The position numbers and the translations under genes are program-made. Below, piece after piece: positions 51,093-60,273 of a DNA stretch of 64,000 nucleotides. The stretch covers positions 62,001 to 126,000 of the forward strand of contig NZ_SMAI01000013.1 of NCBI RefSeq assembly GCF_004346185.1, written 5' to 3'. The notes beneath the pieces are model-generated. The model searched no databases and had not been told where the DNA came from. It worked only from the letters and a program-made list of their open reading frames with translations. The stretch's first letter is position 1. Each line of letters begins with the position of its first letter. Source of the DNA: Aquabacter spiritensis. Its GTDB lineage: Bacteria; Pseudomonadota; Alphaproteobacteria; Rhizobiales; Xanthobacteraceae.

Positions 51093-52178
51093 TCAGGAAA
51101 GCCTGTCGACGGAATAGATCGCATCGGCCCGGTCGACCGGGCTCGGCGCGCTGAGCAACCAAGCCATTTGGCCGAGCCGGGCGCCGTCCGTATCCTCAGG
51201 GCTCGATGCGAGCCGAGCGGGCGGGACCGCGTGCGCCTTGACGACGACATTGACGTCGAAGCCGAACTCGATGCCGCAGAAGAGATGGACGATGTCGGCG
51301 ATGAGGTTCGCGAGCGGCTGGTCCGGCAAGAGGGCGCGCAGGCTCGGTTCCTCGACGGGGCCGATATTGATGCGGAAATGCTGTTGCGCCACCCAGCAGC
51401 GTGCCCCGGCCATGGCGCTGGCACCGAGCTGCGCATGGCGGCCAGCGTAGATGCCGCCGAGCCGCGTCTGCTCATCGTCGGGGACCTGAACCCACTCTCC
51501 GACGAAGGGCACAACCTCGACCGCCTGCTTGAGTTCGCTGGTGAGCAGATCTTCCAGCGCGGTCAGGCTGCGGGTCTGTCCGCTGAACAGGCCGGCATGG
51601 TGCAGCACCGCCGAATCGGGGAAAGCGAGACGGTTCATGGTGGCGGGCAAGGCGAGCCCGGTCAGGCCCCGCAGCGCGGTCGTGAAGGCGTCAGGTTTGC
51701 CGCCCGGGCCCGGGTCGTGCTGCTCGCGTGAAATGGCGATCCGGTACTTCGACGAGGCGCGGTAGAATAAGGTCACCGCGCGGTGCTGAAAGATGTCGAA
51801 AAAGGCGCGCAGGGCCTCGTTATTGTTATGGTGCGCCTCGATTGCATGCTCGGTGTAAGCATAGGGCAGCACGCCCATGGGGCCGAGCAGCCCGAACAGA
51901 GACACCGTCAGTTGGACCGGCCCGTCGCCGCGCTGGCTGGCCGCTGTGATGGCGGACGGCGGATATTTTAGATTGGCGTCGCTGAGGAAACGCGCGGAAC
52001 TGAGTCCGACGCGCAATTCGCTCGCGCCGGAATCCATAAACTCCTCGTCCGCCTGATGGAGCACCGCCCTCTGAACGCCTTCCAACACCCGGATCGCCTG
52101 GACCAGGTCGAAGCTCTCCGGCGCATCGAGCAGAGCGCGGATCAGAGGAGAGGACGAAATCCCGCCCGAGCCGGCCAT
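51093..52178 (-). CDS. tssG: T6SS baseplate protein TssG (ImpH)
   Basis: The 361-residue product matches TssG: SSPLIRALLDAPESFDLVQAIRVLE at the start, LRVGLSSARFLSDANLKYPPSAI, the HRAVTLFYRASSKYRI stretch, and the PVEEPSLRALLPDQPL region towards the end. TssG forms the T6SS baseplate wedge with TssF, TssE and TssK. I took the ATG at 52178; it overlaps the end of tssF by 37 bases, a tight translational coupling. A longer open frame upstream lies inside tssF in another frame and is not protein-like. Confidence 0.9.
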   Translation of the reverse strand: MAGSGGISSSPLIRALLDAPESFDLVQAIRVLEGVQRAVLHQADEEFMDSGASELRVGLSSARFLSDANLKYPPSAITAASQRGDGPVQLTVSLFGLLGPMGVLPYAYTEHAIEAHHNNNEALRAFFDIFQHRAVTLFYRASSKYRIAISREQHDPGPGGKPDAFTTALRGLTGLALPATMNRLAFPDSAVLHHAGLFSGQTRSLTALEDLLTSELKQAVEVVPFVGEWVQVPDDEQTRLGGIYAGRHAQLGASAMAGARCWVAQQHFRINIGPVEEPSLRALLPDQPLANLIADIVHLFCGIEFGFDVNVVVKAHAVPPARLASSPEDTDGARLGQMAWLLSAPSPVDRADAIYSVDRLS

Positions 52179-53962
52179 GTGCGAAGCGTTCCCGGTTGCC
52201 CCTTCACGCTGGCGGTCAGCCGGGTGAAGGAATTGATGGAGGCCTGGAGACCGAAGAATTGGTCGAGGACCATGGCGAAGAGAAACATGCTGCTGCCGCT
52301 GAAATAAGCCGGATCGAACTCCAGACCTATGTCGATGCCGCGGCAGATCGCATCGCCCCAGGCGACATCGCCCGGTCGGCGCGGGGCGCGGGCGGTTCCG
52401 CGTTTCGCCTTCAGGCCGGTCAGGCCGAGGATCATCCGCTTGGATTCGGGCGAGTCTCGGAAATCGTAGAGCTGGAGGATTTCCTTCAGCGCGTCGAGCC
52501 CCTGCTCGCCCGTGAGAGACAGATGATTGAGGAGTAAGTGCGAGACGAGCCGCCAATTTCGCCCGCTGCCGCCTGGCAGCCGCACGGTCGGCGTCAGCGG
52601 CGAAATGCAGAGGATGTCGTCAGCCGGAATTCCGCGCACCGGCGATAGGATCGGATGCCCGCCGCCATATGGCAGCTTCGCCGGTAGGTCGCGGTTGAGG
52701 CAGAGCGCATCGGTGGAGACCACGAGATCCGCGTTTGAGAATGTCGGATCAAGATCGGAAAAAGACAGATACGTCTCGGTGCCCGGAATCCGGTTCTGCG
52801 TTTGGCGTCGCGCCAGGCTCCAATAGGCGACACGGGCGCGCCGGTCGGCGAGGTTCGAACGCGAATAAAAGGGTTGAATGGAGCGCTGTTCGCCGTCGGC
52901 ATTGGTGGCGGTGACGGAAAGCAGCGAATGGACCTCCAGCGCCTCCTGCCGCCGCACATCCGGGATAACCCGGTACTCCAGACGGTTCTGTGCGGCGAGG
53001 ATGGGCTCGGCGCGCTGGCGGAACAGGTTGACAATCGGCGTGCAGCCGAGTGCGAACATCTCCTTCGAGATGCTCCGCTCGAGAGCCGCATCGCTCTTGT
53101 TGAAATAGAAGAAAACATACAATTCCGGCCCGGCGTCGCGCAGGACCTTGGCGCTGAGATCGATGTCGAAATAAAGAAACTTGTCGGGGAAGGCGAAGAA
53201 TTCCGTCAATGTCCGGTAAGCCGGCTGCGACTGGGGCGCGAATGGCAACATGTTCTCGTCCGGCGCAAATCCGACCGGGCGCACCGCTTCGGGCGGCAGG
53301 ATCACCGGGTTCGGATCGGAGGGCGAATCCGCCAGCGCGATCGAGACCGTGTGGTTGAAGATCAATTCGTGCAGACCGTAGGCCTGGGATGCCTGGCCGC
53401 GCAGAAAGATGCGCAGATGCTCCGGTTGCAATTCGGCGAAGGTGAGGTCCGGGGCGGTGCAGCGCACCGCGAGCCGCAGACAGGAATGGGCGCCCATTCC
53501 GCGCGGATTGGGCGGGGCCGCAATCGGGCGGCCCTTCAGACCCGCATCGCTCACGGCGATCGGCCAGAGCGTGACGGGATAGCGGGTCCTGAACCGACAG
53601 CTCTCGCCCCCGACCGGTTCTGAATCGAGTTCGGTGTCGGCCGGGATGAGCTGGGGGACGGTCACTTCCGGCTTGGGCTTGAACTGAACCGTCGCCATGG
53701 CCGGTATCGGCGCGAGGTAATGCGGGTAGAGGACTTCGAGCAGGGTGTCGACCAGCTCGGGGAACTCGTCGTCCAGCCGCCGCTCCACTCGGGCGTTGAG
53801 GAACGCGACACCTTCGATCAGCCGGGACACGTGGGGATCGTCGATCGCATCGCCGCTCAGCCGGAGATGGCCCGCAATACGCGGATGGCGCTCGGCGAAC
53901 TCCTGCCCCATCTGACGCAGATAGAGGAGTTCCCGATTGTAGTAGGGAAGCAGGTCGTCCAT
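52142..53962 (-). CDS. tssF: T6SS baseplate protein TssF (ImpG)
   Basis: The 606-residue product starts with the typical DDLLPYYNRELLYLRQMGQEFAERHPRIAGHL and LIEGVAFLNARVERRLDDEFPEL of TssF and continues across the family length, with PLFDIDLSAK-like YFDIDLSAKVL and LGCTPIVNLFRQRAEPI. TssF is the central wedge protein of the T6SS baseplate, two copies per TssG. Its start overlaps the tssE stop codon by one base. Confidence 0.94.
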   Translation of the reverse strand: MDDLLPYYNRELLYLRQMGQEFAERHPRIAGHLRLSGDAIDDPHVSRLIEGVAFLNARVERRLDDEFPELVDTLLEVLYPHYLAPIPAMATVQFKPKPEVTVPQLIPADTELDSEPVGGESCRFRTRYPVTLWPIAVSDAGLKGRPIAAPPNPRGMGAHSCLRLAVRCTAPDLTFAELQPEHLRIFLRGQASQAYGLHELIFNHTVSIALADSPSDPNPVILPPEAVRPVGFAPDENMLPFAPQSQPAYRTLTEFFAFPDKFLYFDIDLSAKVLRDAGPELYVFFYFNKSDAALERSISKEMFALGCTPIVNLFRQRAEPILAAQNRLEYRVIPDVRRQEALEVHSLLSVTATNADGEQRSIQPFYSRSNLADRRARVAYWSLARRQTQNRIPGTETYLSFSDLDPTFSNADLVVSTDALCLNRDLPAKLPYGGGHPILSPVRGIPADDILCISPLTPTVRLPGGSGRNWRLVSHLLLNHLSLTGEQGLDALKEILQLYDFRDSPESKRMILGLTGLKAKRGTARAPRRPGDVAWGDAICRGIDIGLEFDPAYFSGSSMFLFAMVLDQFFGLQASINSFTRLTASVKGQPGTLRTWPARAGFRPLL

Positions 53963-54411
53963 CAGGATTGATCCGTCAGCGCGACGGCTCCGGCGATCGG
54001 ATCGATGATCGTATTGAACTGGACCGGCTCGGATTCGGAATCAATGATGATCTGCGCCTCGATACGGATCCGCAGAGAGCGATCGGAAGGATCCGCATTC
54101 TGAAGGGCGGCAATGTTCATGCGTGTCAGTCGGGGTTCGAGCCGCCGGATCGTCGCGCCGATCTCCTCCACCACGGCCGCGCGACGCTCCTCGGTTGAAA
54201 AATTGGCGGTGGCGAGATCGACGATGCCGTAGCTGAACAGAGACCTCTCCAACTCGCCGAGAACGGCCGGCCAACTCTTGACGCGTTCGCGGGTGTTAAG
54301 AAGATCCTCGAGGTCGCGCTTCAACCCGGCCCGCACCCGCGCAAGCGAGGGGGCCTCGTCGCCGAAGAGGCGGTCGATGAGGGAGAGGCCGACGGCGGGT
54401 CCGTCATTCAT
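53962..54411 (-). CDS. tssE: T6SS baseplate protein TssE (ImpF, gp25-like)
   Basis: The 149-residue product is a gp25-like protein with LSLIDRLFGDEA, DLEDLLNTRERV (the conserved DLxxLLNTR element), SLFSYGIVDLA, and RIEAQIIIDSESEPVQFNT. It joins the sheath to the baseplate. Its start codon overlaps the tagJ stop codon as ATGA, and its own stop codon overlaps the tssF start by one base. Confidence 0.93.
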   Translation of the reverse strand: MNDGPAVGLSLIDRLFGDEAPSLARVRAGLKRDLEDLLNTRERVKSWPAVLGELERSLFSYGIVDLATANFSTEERRAAVVEEIGATIRRLEPRLTRMNIAALQNADPSDRSLRIRIEAQIIIDSESEPVQFNTIIDPIAGAVALTDQS

Positions 54412-55208
54412 TGCGCGTCGAACTCGATCTTATGAAGCTGGCGGATCGATACGCTTTCCTCGCCGACGAGAAAGCAGCGCAAACCCTCGCCGCGGATGCA
54501 ATCGGGCGCCACTTCGACCCAGTTGGTCTCGCGCCCGAGCAGGATGGGGTCCGGGGCCGGCACTTCGATCGGCGGATAAATGGCCGGGATGACGACCTCG
54601 CCGTCGGGCCCGCCCCGCACGCTGATCTGGGCCGTGCGCCAGGCGCCGTCGAGCGCCCGCGCACGGGTCGAGAACTCGATTTCGTCCACCTGCTCCATCG
54701 GGACCCAGTAATATTTCCCGGTCGTCGTCATCACTTCCAGGATGCCGCCCATCAAATCGTCGAGGTCGCGAAAATCGGTGAAGGGAACGTCATCGCTCTT
54801 GCCGCTGAGCGCAGGGCGGGCAATCTCGGCCTTGGCGAGGCAGCCGCCGGCCTCCTGCGGACGGCCCTCGCGCAGATGCATCAGGGCTTCGAGGCGCAGT
54901 GCGACATGCTCCGGCGGCGGGGCCAGCAGTTCGGGCGCTCGGCCTTCGGTCCAGACCTGCCGGCGCGCCATGTCGGCGCGCACCAATTGGCGCAGCGAAG
55001 CAACCTGGAGTGCAGTGGTGGGGTCCTGCTCGGCGATCGCTTCGAACTGGCGCTCGGCGCGCTCGAGTTCGCCGGCGACACAGAGGAACTCGGCAAGCTG
55101 GCTGCGGCGCTGCGTGTCCGTGGGCATGGCCTTGACGGCCTCGCTCATGGCCGCGATGGCGTCGCGCAGACGTCCCTCTTCAAACAGATGTAAGGCTGCG
55201 GCGGACAT
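54408..55208 (-). CDS. tagJ: T6SS accessory protein TagJ (ImpE)
   Basis: The 266-residue product has an N-terminal TPR-like helical part (ALHLFEEGRLRDAIAAMSEAVKAMPTD, about 5-80) and a C-terminal ImpE domain with FTDFRDLDDLMGGILEVMTTTGKYYWVPMEQV. In Pseudomonas the TagJ homologue HsiE binds the N-terminal helix of TssB and is thought to tune sheath dynamics. It lies nine bases downstream of the second TssC-like gene. Confidence 0.9.
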   Translation of the reverse strand: MSAAALHLFEEGRLRDAIAAMSEAVKAMPTDTQRRSQLAEFLCVAGELERAERQFEAIAEQDPTTALQVASLRQLVRADMARRQVWTEGRAPELLAPPPEHVALRLEALMHLREGRPQEAGGCLAKAEIARPALSGKSDDVPFTDFRDLDDLMGGILEVMTTTGKYYWVPMEQVDEIEFSTRARALDGAWRTAQISVRGGPDGEVVIPAIYPPIEVPAPDPILLGRETNWVEVAPDCIRGEGLRCFLVGEESVSIRQLHKIEFDAQ

Positions 55209-55217
55209 GGCCTCGTC

Positions 55218-56807
55218 CTAGCGGTTGGGGGTGGCACTGCGGGCCGTGACCAAAGAGAGGTCGGTCACGAGTTTGAAGGTGGTGAAGATCTGGTCGATCT
55301 GGAAATGCGGGCGCAGGTGCAGCACGCATGAAAAGCTTCCGGGCCGACCCGGAATGGCGCGCACTTCGGCGGTCGCCTCGCGCAGGGGGAAGCGCGCCTT
55401 CATCTCGGCGCTGGCGTCGTCATTGCCGAGGCAATAACCGTGCAGCCAGCTCTGCAGGTCGCGTTCACACGCCTCCTCGGTCACATAGGCACCGACGCGG
55501 TCGCGGATGCGCACTTTCACATAATGCGCGATACGCGAGACGCATAGAATGTAGCGCAGCATCGAGGAGATCCGCGCATTCATCGTGGCGATGGCGCTTT
55601 GATAGGTCGCTACGGCCTGCACCGAGACGCTGGTATCGAAAGCGAGATAGGACGTGTCTTTGCACACGCCGAGCGTGATCAGTCCGAGCCGCCACAGGTC
55701 GTATTCGACGTTCTTTGGGATCGCCAACTCGCTGGCAAAGCGTGCGACCAGGCCTGGCGCGTCGGTCTCCGCGCTCGGGGCCGAGAGGCGTGTCACCAGC
55801 CCATGATCGATTTCGTCACGGCGGGTGCCGCAGATGTCGGCAAACCACCCATGCGCCTGAAACCCCCGGACAAGGACCTCGCCGAACGCATAGACAGCGC
55901 TGCCCCAACAATGGTCCTCGTGTGCCAGGCCGCGCAGATCCTCCCGATAGCGGAAGGGCAGGCCATGCATCCCATCGGCCGAATAAGGTGCCCGCATCAG
56001 AACGCGCGGCAAGACGAGGCCGAGAAAGCGGGAATCCGCGGTGCTTCTCAGGCGGTTGTAGCGGGCATATTCCTCGCTGCGGAACAGGCCCGAAAGTGAG
56101 GTGACGTAGGCGAGATCGCGGAAACTGTCGATGCCGAGAAGCTTGGGGGAGACTCCCAGGATCGCCGGCGCGAATGCCGCCGCCGCCACCCCGGACAAGC
56201 CGATCAGCGTGGCGACATCGTCAACGGGATGGTGCGGCGTCAGCCTGTGCCGGACTTCGTAGTCGCAAAGCAGAACACCGAACGGCACTCCGCCCGGCAT
56301 GCCGAACTCGTTGCTGTACACCTTTTGGAAAAGATGGCTCTGATCGAAATCGAGAGCCCGCTCGAAATCCGTGGCCATCTCGTGCCAGGAGATATTGAGC
56401 GCGCGGACCAAGACGGAAGGGGCCTGGGCAGCGCAATCGCACAGATAGGCCATCCCGCGCCAGGAGGCTTCGAGCCGCTGAAATTTACGATTGTGAAGAA
56501 CCGCATTGAGTTGGACGGTCAGCATCTCGTCCAAAAAAGCGATGTCGCGTTCAATGGCCCCGAGCAACGCGTTGCTGTCTTTGAGGCCGGAAATGTCCGA
56601 ACCGAACCAGTCGCGCAGCGCGACGGCTATGTCCTTGGTTCGAAGAAAGGTGGTCAGACGCTCGTCCGGCCGTCGGCCGAGCGCGATATCGGCCGCGATG
56701 CGTCGCAGCGGCAAAGGCGCCGCCGTTTCGGCTTCCTCGGTCTTGCGCCACCCGGCGCCGAAGCGGAGCTTCGGGGGCCGGGTGGTTGTGAGGGCGAGGC
56801 CTGCCAT
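55218..56807 (-). CDS. impD: Second TssC-like sheath protein (ImpD)
   Basis: The 529-residue product is a TssC paralogue. It has [67 protein letters not shown] and the closing DLQSWLHGYCLGND region. Compared with the neighbouring TssC it has a longer N-terminus (about 60 residues) and diverges at many sheath positions. In rhizobia this slot is ImpD, and in Agrobacterium the paired genes are TssC40 and TssC41. Its exact part is unsettled. It sits between tssC and tagJ. Confidence 0.88.
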   Translation of the reverse strand: MAGLALTTTRPPKLRFGAGWRKTEEAETAAPLPLRRIAADIALGRRPDERLTTFLRTKDIAVALRDWFGSDISGLKDSNALLGAIERDIAFLDEMLTVQLNAVLHNRKFQRLEASWRGMAYLCDCAAQAPSVLVRALNISWHEMATDFERALDFDQSHLFQKVYSNEFGMPGGVPFGVLLCDYEVRHRLTPHHPVDDVATLIGLSGVAAAAFAPAILGVSPKLLGIDSFRDLAYVTSLSGLFRSEEYARYNRLRSTADSRFLGLVLPRVLMRAPYSADGMHGLPFRYREDLRGLAHEDHCWGSAVYAFGEVLVRGFQAHGWFADICGTRRDEIDHGLVTRLSAPSAETDAPGLVARFASELAIPKNVEYDLWRLGLITLGVCKDTSYLAFDTSVSVQAVATYQSAIATMNARISSMLRYILCVSRIAHYVKVRIRDRVGAYVTEEACERDLQSWLHGYCLGNDDASAEMKARFPLREATAEVRAIPGRPGSFSCVLHLRPHFQIDQIFTTFKLVTDLSLVTARSATPNR

Positions 56808-56835
56808 CTGGTCGCGTCAGGGCGACGGAGAGCGA

Positions 56836-58329
56836 TCAGGACGCGGTCGGGATGCGCGCGACCATCCGCAGCGATGTCGTCAGTTCTTCCATCTGGAGCC
56901 AGGGCCGCAGCCACGCCACCGCGTTGTAGGAACCCGGCTTGCCGGGGATCTCGCGAACCTCGACCTTGGCCTCGGCGAGCGGATACTTGGCCTTCATGTC
57001 CTGGCCGGCATCCGGATTGCCGTTGACGTAATTGATGATCCAGCGGTTCAGCCACGCCTCGCAGTCGCTCGCCTCCATGAAGGCACCGACCTTGTCGCGT
57101 CCCATGATCTTCAGATAATGGGCGAAACGCGAGGTCGCCATGATGTACGGCAGGCGGGCGGAAATCGCCGCGTTTGCGGTGGCTTCCGGCCGATCGTACT
57201 TCTTCGGCTTCTGCGTGGTCTGGGCGCCGAAGAACACCGCATAATCAGTGCTCTTATAGTGGCAGAGCGGCAGGAAGCCGAGTTTGGAGAGCTCTGCTTC
57301 GCGACGGTCCGTGATGCCGATCTCGGTCGGGCACTGCTGGTCGCTGTCGCCGTCGTCGGAGACGAAGACGTGGCTGGGGAGGTTTTCCACTTTGCCGCCG
57401 CCCTCGGCGCCACGGATCGCGGTGCACCAGCCGTGCTGGGCAAAGGCATCGGTGAGACGAACGCCGAGCACGTAGGACGAATTCATCCAGCAATATTCTT
57501 CGTGACCCATTGCGCGCGGGGCACCGTCGACCAAAGGCCCTTCCTCATAGTCGAACTCTTCCACCGACTTGGTGGCTTCGCCGTAGGGCAGTCGTGCGAG
57601 AGTGCGCGGCATGGTGAGCGTGACGAAGCGGGAATCGTCCGACTCACGGAAGCTGCGCCACTTGGCGTACTCGATCGAGTCGAAGATCTTCTCGAGGTCG
57701 CGGGGCTTGGAGAGTTCAGTGAACTCGTCGAAGCCGAACATTTTCGGGCTGGCCGCCGTGACGAAAGGCGCGAAGGCCGCGGCCGCCACGCTCGACATCT
57801 GCGTCAGCAGCTCGATGTCCTCGGGATGGTTCGAGAATTCGTAGTCGCCGATCAGTGCGCCATAAGGCTCGCCGCCGGGGCTGCCGAATTCCGACTCGTA
57901 GATCTTCTTGAAGATCGTGCTCTGGTCGAACTCCGACGCCTTGGTCAGGCTCTTATAGAGCTCGCGCTTGGTGCAGTTCAGCATCCGGATCTTGAGGCTG
58001 CTGCCCGTCTCCGAATTCATCACCAGGTAGTTCAGACCGCGCCACGTGCCTTCCAGCTTCTGGAAGTCGGGATGGTGCATGATCGCGTTCAACTGGGTCG
58101 ACATCTTCGCATCGATCGCGACGATGGCGTTGTTGATGGTCTGCGCGAGATTCTTCGAATAGGTCACCGTGCCGGACAGCGCTTCCTTTGTAAGGGTGCG
58201 CAGGAGTTCGGCGGTACGGTCGGGATCGGTCTGCTTGGTTGCAGCGATCGCCTGATCGAGGAACGACAGTTCCGCGGCTTCTGTGGCGGCAGCCGATGCG
58301 GCTTCGCCCTGGGCTTCGGCGGCACTCAT
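56836..58329 (-). CDS. tssC: T6SS sheath large subunit TssC (ImpC)
   Basis: The 497-residue product is Tss[82 protein letters not shown] and [27 protein letters not shown]. With TssB it forms the contractile sheath that fires the Hcp tube. The start codon lies three bases after the tssB stop codon, so expression of the two sheath subunits is closely coupled. No internal disruption is seen. Confidence 0.96.
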   Translation of the reverse strand: MSAAEAQGEAASAAATEAAELSFLDQAIAATKQTDPDRTAELLRTLTKEALSGTVTYSKNLAQTINNAIVAIDAKMSTQLNAIMHHPDFQKLEGTWRGLNYLVMNSETGSSLKIRMLNCTKRELYKSLTKASEFDQSTIFKKIYESEFGSPGGEPYGALIGDYEFSNHPEDIELLTQMSSVAAAAFAPFVTAASPKMFGFDEFTELSKPRDLEKIFDSIEYAKWRSFRESDDSRFVTLTMPRTLARLPYGEATKSVEEFDYEEGPLVDGAPRAMGHEEYCWMNSSYVLGVRLTDAFAQHGWCTAIRGAEGGGKVENLPSHVFVSDDGDSDQQCPTEIGITDRREAELSKLGFLPLCHYKSTDYAVFFGAQTTQKPKKYDRPEATANAAISARLPYIMATSRFAHYLKIMGRDKVGAFMEASDCEAWLNRWIINYVNGNPDAGQDMKAKYPLAEAKVEVREIPGKPGSYNAVAWLRPWLQMEELTTSLRMVARIPTAS

Positions 58330-58332
58330 GGA

Positions 58333-58845
58333 TCAGGCCTCCGTATTTTCTTTGGAAACGCCGAGCTGTTCGCTCAGGCTCTTGAGCTGCTCTTCGTTGG
58401 ACAGAATCTGTTCGAGGAGGCTTTCGAGATTTTCCGACCGGTCGGCCTTGGAGAGCAGGTCGCGGAGCTGGTTGCGTACTTCCATCAGCTTGCGCAGCGG
58501 CTCGACGCGGGCCACGACGGCGGCCGGATCGAAATCGTCGAGCGACTTGAAAGCGAGCTCGACCGACATTTGGCTGCCGTCGTCGGCGAGCGTGTTGTCG
58601 ACCTTCATCTTCAGGCCGGGTGTCATCCGCGCCAGGACCTGGTTGAAATTGTCCCGGTCGATCTGGATGAACTTGCGGTCGTTGAGCGGCTTCAGGGGCT
58701 CGCTGGGATCGCCCGAAAAATCGCCGAGCACGCCGACGACGAAGGGGAGTTCCTTCTGAACCACGGCGCCTTCGGTCTCGACGTCGTAGGTAATGTGAAC
58801 GCGGGGCTTGCGCACCCGGTTCAACTTCTCATGAATGCTGGCCAT
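58333..58845 (-). CDS. tssB: T6SS sheath small subunit TssB (ImpB)
   Basis: The 170-residue product carries the TssB core: [51 protein letters not shown] and [18 protein letters not shown]. The C-terminal helix ends in a Glu/Ser-rich tail. It assembles with TssC into the sheath. The ATG at 58845 is the first good start. An 84-base gap separates it from tssA. Confidence 0.95.
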   Translation of the reverse strand: MASIHEKLNRVRKPRVHITYDVETEGAVVQKELPFVVGVLGDFSGDPSEPLKPLNDRKFIQIDRDNFNQVLARMTPGLKMKVDNTLADDGSQMSVELAFKSLDDFDPAAVVARVEPLRKLMEVRNQLRDLLSKADRSENLESLLEQILSNEEQLKSLSEQLGVSKENTEA

Positions 58846-58929
58846 TTAGACAAGCCCCCCTTCCGATGGTTGCCTTGTAGCGGACGAAAATGACAGTTGT
58901 GCGTGAGCACCGGTCCATGTGCGGCATGG

Positions 58930-60081
58930 TCAAGAGGATTCGCCCTCATCGTGCGCGGGCAGGCGCAATCCAGCCGCCAGATAAAAGTATCTTCGGGCGT
59001 CGGTGTCCACGATTAATTCTTCCAGCAACTCGTTTAGCGGCATGCGACAGCGCCGCACCGCTTCCTCCAAGGTGTAGGAAATCGGTGAATTCGGCTCCGT
59101 CTCCCGGAAGTAGGCGGCGAGAAGAAGCAATTGTTGCAGGGCCTGGTTGCGGTTGCGGGGCCTTCCGGATGGTACCTGAGAACTGGACGAGGCACCCGGG
59201 TCATTCTCGACGTCTTCCGCGGAGGCAGCTGTCTCGCCATCGGGAGGCGCGGCGAGGTCGGCAGTCGCCTGGGCATCGGCGGCCTGTTGGAGCTTGGTCT
59301 CCGCGAAGACCCTCACGGCGTCGAGCGTCGTGGTCAGAAGGTTGCGGATCGCGCCGGCAGGTGGGGCGTCGATCCCGACGCGCTCGGAAAAGGCGTCCGA
59401 CAGAGCGCCGACAGCGACCAGCGCCTCTTCGATCTCCTGAACCAGAGTCTTGAAGAAGCCGGCCGGGGTCCCCTGGACCGCGGCCTGAAAATCCTCGAGC
59501 TTGAGAGCGCCAGCTGCGATCCGGGCGTCACGCTTGGCGGCATCGCTGATCTGACTGACCTCGACGGCCTGCTCATATTGCCAGAGGCCGATCGGTTCGG
59601 CGCCGAGGAGCGGGATTTTCCGCAGCGGTTGAACGAGCGTTCCGTCGTTGTTCGCGCCGTTTAGGGCGATGAAGGGGGCGAGCCGCGGCTCGTTGCCGTC
59701 CTCGTCGGGGAGAGGATAGATCGCGTCCCAGAAGTTCGCCACCAATCCCCTGGCGACCACCAGTCCGGTACACAGCCCAGCGAAGCCGTCGACCCGAACC
59801 AGGGCCTCGATCAGCCAGGCCGCGACTTCGAGGTCCTTGCCGACCTGGGATAAGATTTCGAAACCCGTCTCGGCGACCTCGCTCCAATCCTCGGTCGCGA
59901 GTGGAGAATCCGGATCGACATCCAGGACCCGCTCCTTGCGCCGGGCATTGGCGCGCGCATCCTTCATTCGGAGGAACGGCGAGGACGTCGATGTGTCGGC
60001 CCGTGGGTCCGTGCCGCACGGTGCCGTGTCTGAGATCGCTGCGAGCAGCGCGTCAGGATCGAATGTGTGTTGGATGGCCAT
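58930..60081 (-). CDS. tssA: T6SS assembly protein TssA (ImpA)
   Basis: The 383-residue product has an ImpA N-terminal domain (DPDALLAAISDTAPCGTDPR near the start, through NFWDAIYPLPDEDGNEPRLAPFIALNG and IPLLG). A central helical part and a C-terminal region rich in Arg/Gln follow (NQALQQLLLLAAYFRETEPNSPISYTLEEA), matching the short class of TssA. TssA guides baseplate and sheath priming. I took the ATG at 60081; 11 further upstream codons are less convincing. Confidence 0.9.
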   Translation of the reverse strand: MAIQHTFDPDALLAAISDTAPCGTDPRADTSTSSPFLRMKDARANARRKERVLDVDPDSPLATEDWSEVAETGFEILSQVGKDLEVAAWLIEALVRVDGFAGLCTGLVVARGLVANFWDAIYPLPDEDGNEPRLAPFIALNGANNDGTLVQPLRKIPLLGAEPIGLWQYEQAVEVSQISDAAKRDARIAAGALKLEDFQAAVQGTPAGFFKTLVQEIEEALVAVGALSDAFSERVGIDAPPAGAIRNLLTTTLDAVRVFAETKLQQAADAQATADLAAPPDGETAASAEDVENDPGASSSSQVPSGRPRNRNQALQQLLLLAAYFRETEPNSPISYTLEEAVRRCRMPLNELLEELIVDTDARRYFYLAAGLRLPAHDEGESS

Positions 60082-60273
60082 GGTCCGCCAGGAAGTTCGA
60101 CCCGACGATAGCACTTAACGCGGTTCCCTCTGAGCGGCCGGAGCGATCGGTCCGGGGCGCGTCGAGACCGAGCTTGGTCACTACCGCGAAGTCTTTGATA
60201 CGATCAGTCAAAAACGCAAATGTGACAATGGGGCGGGCGCATCCGCCGGCGAGTCTCGCCCGAACAGAGGCGC

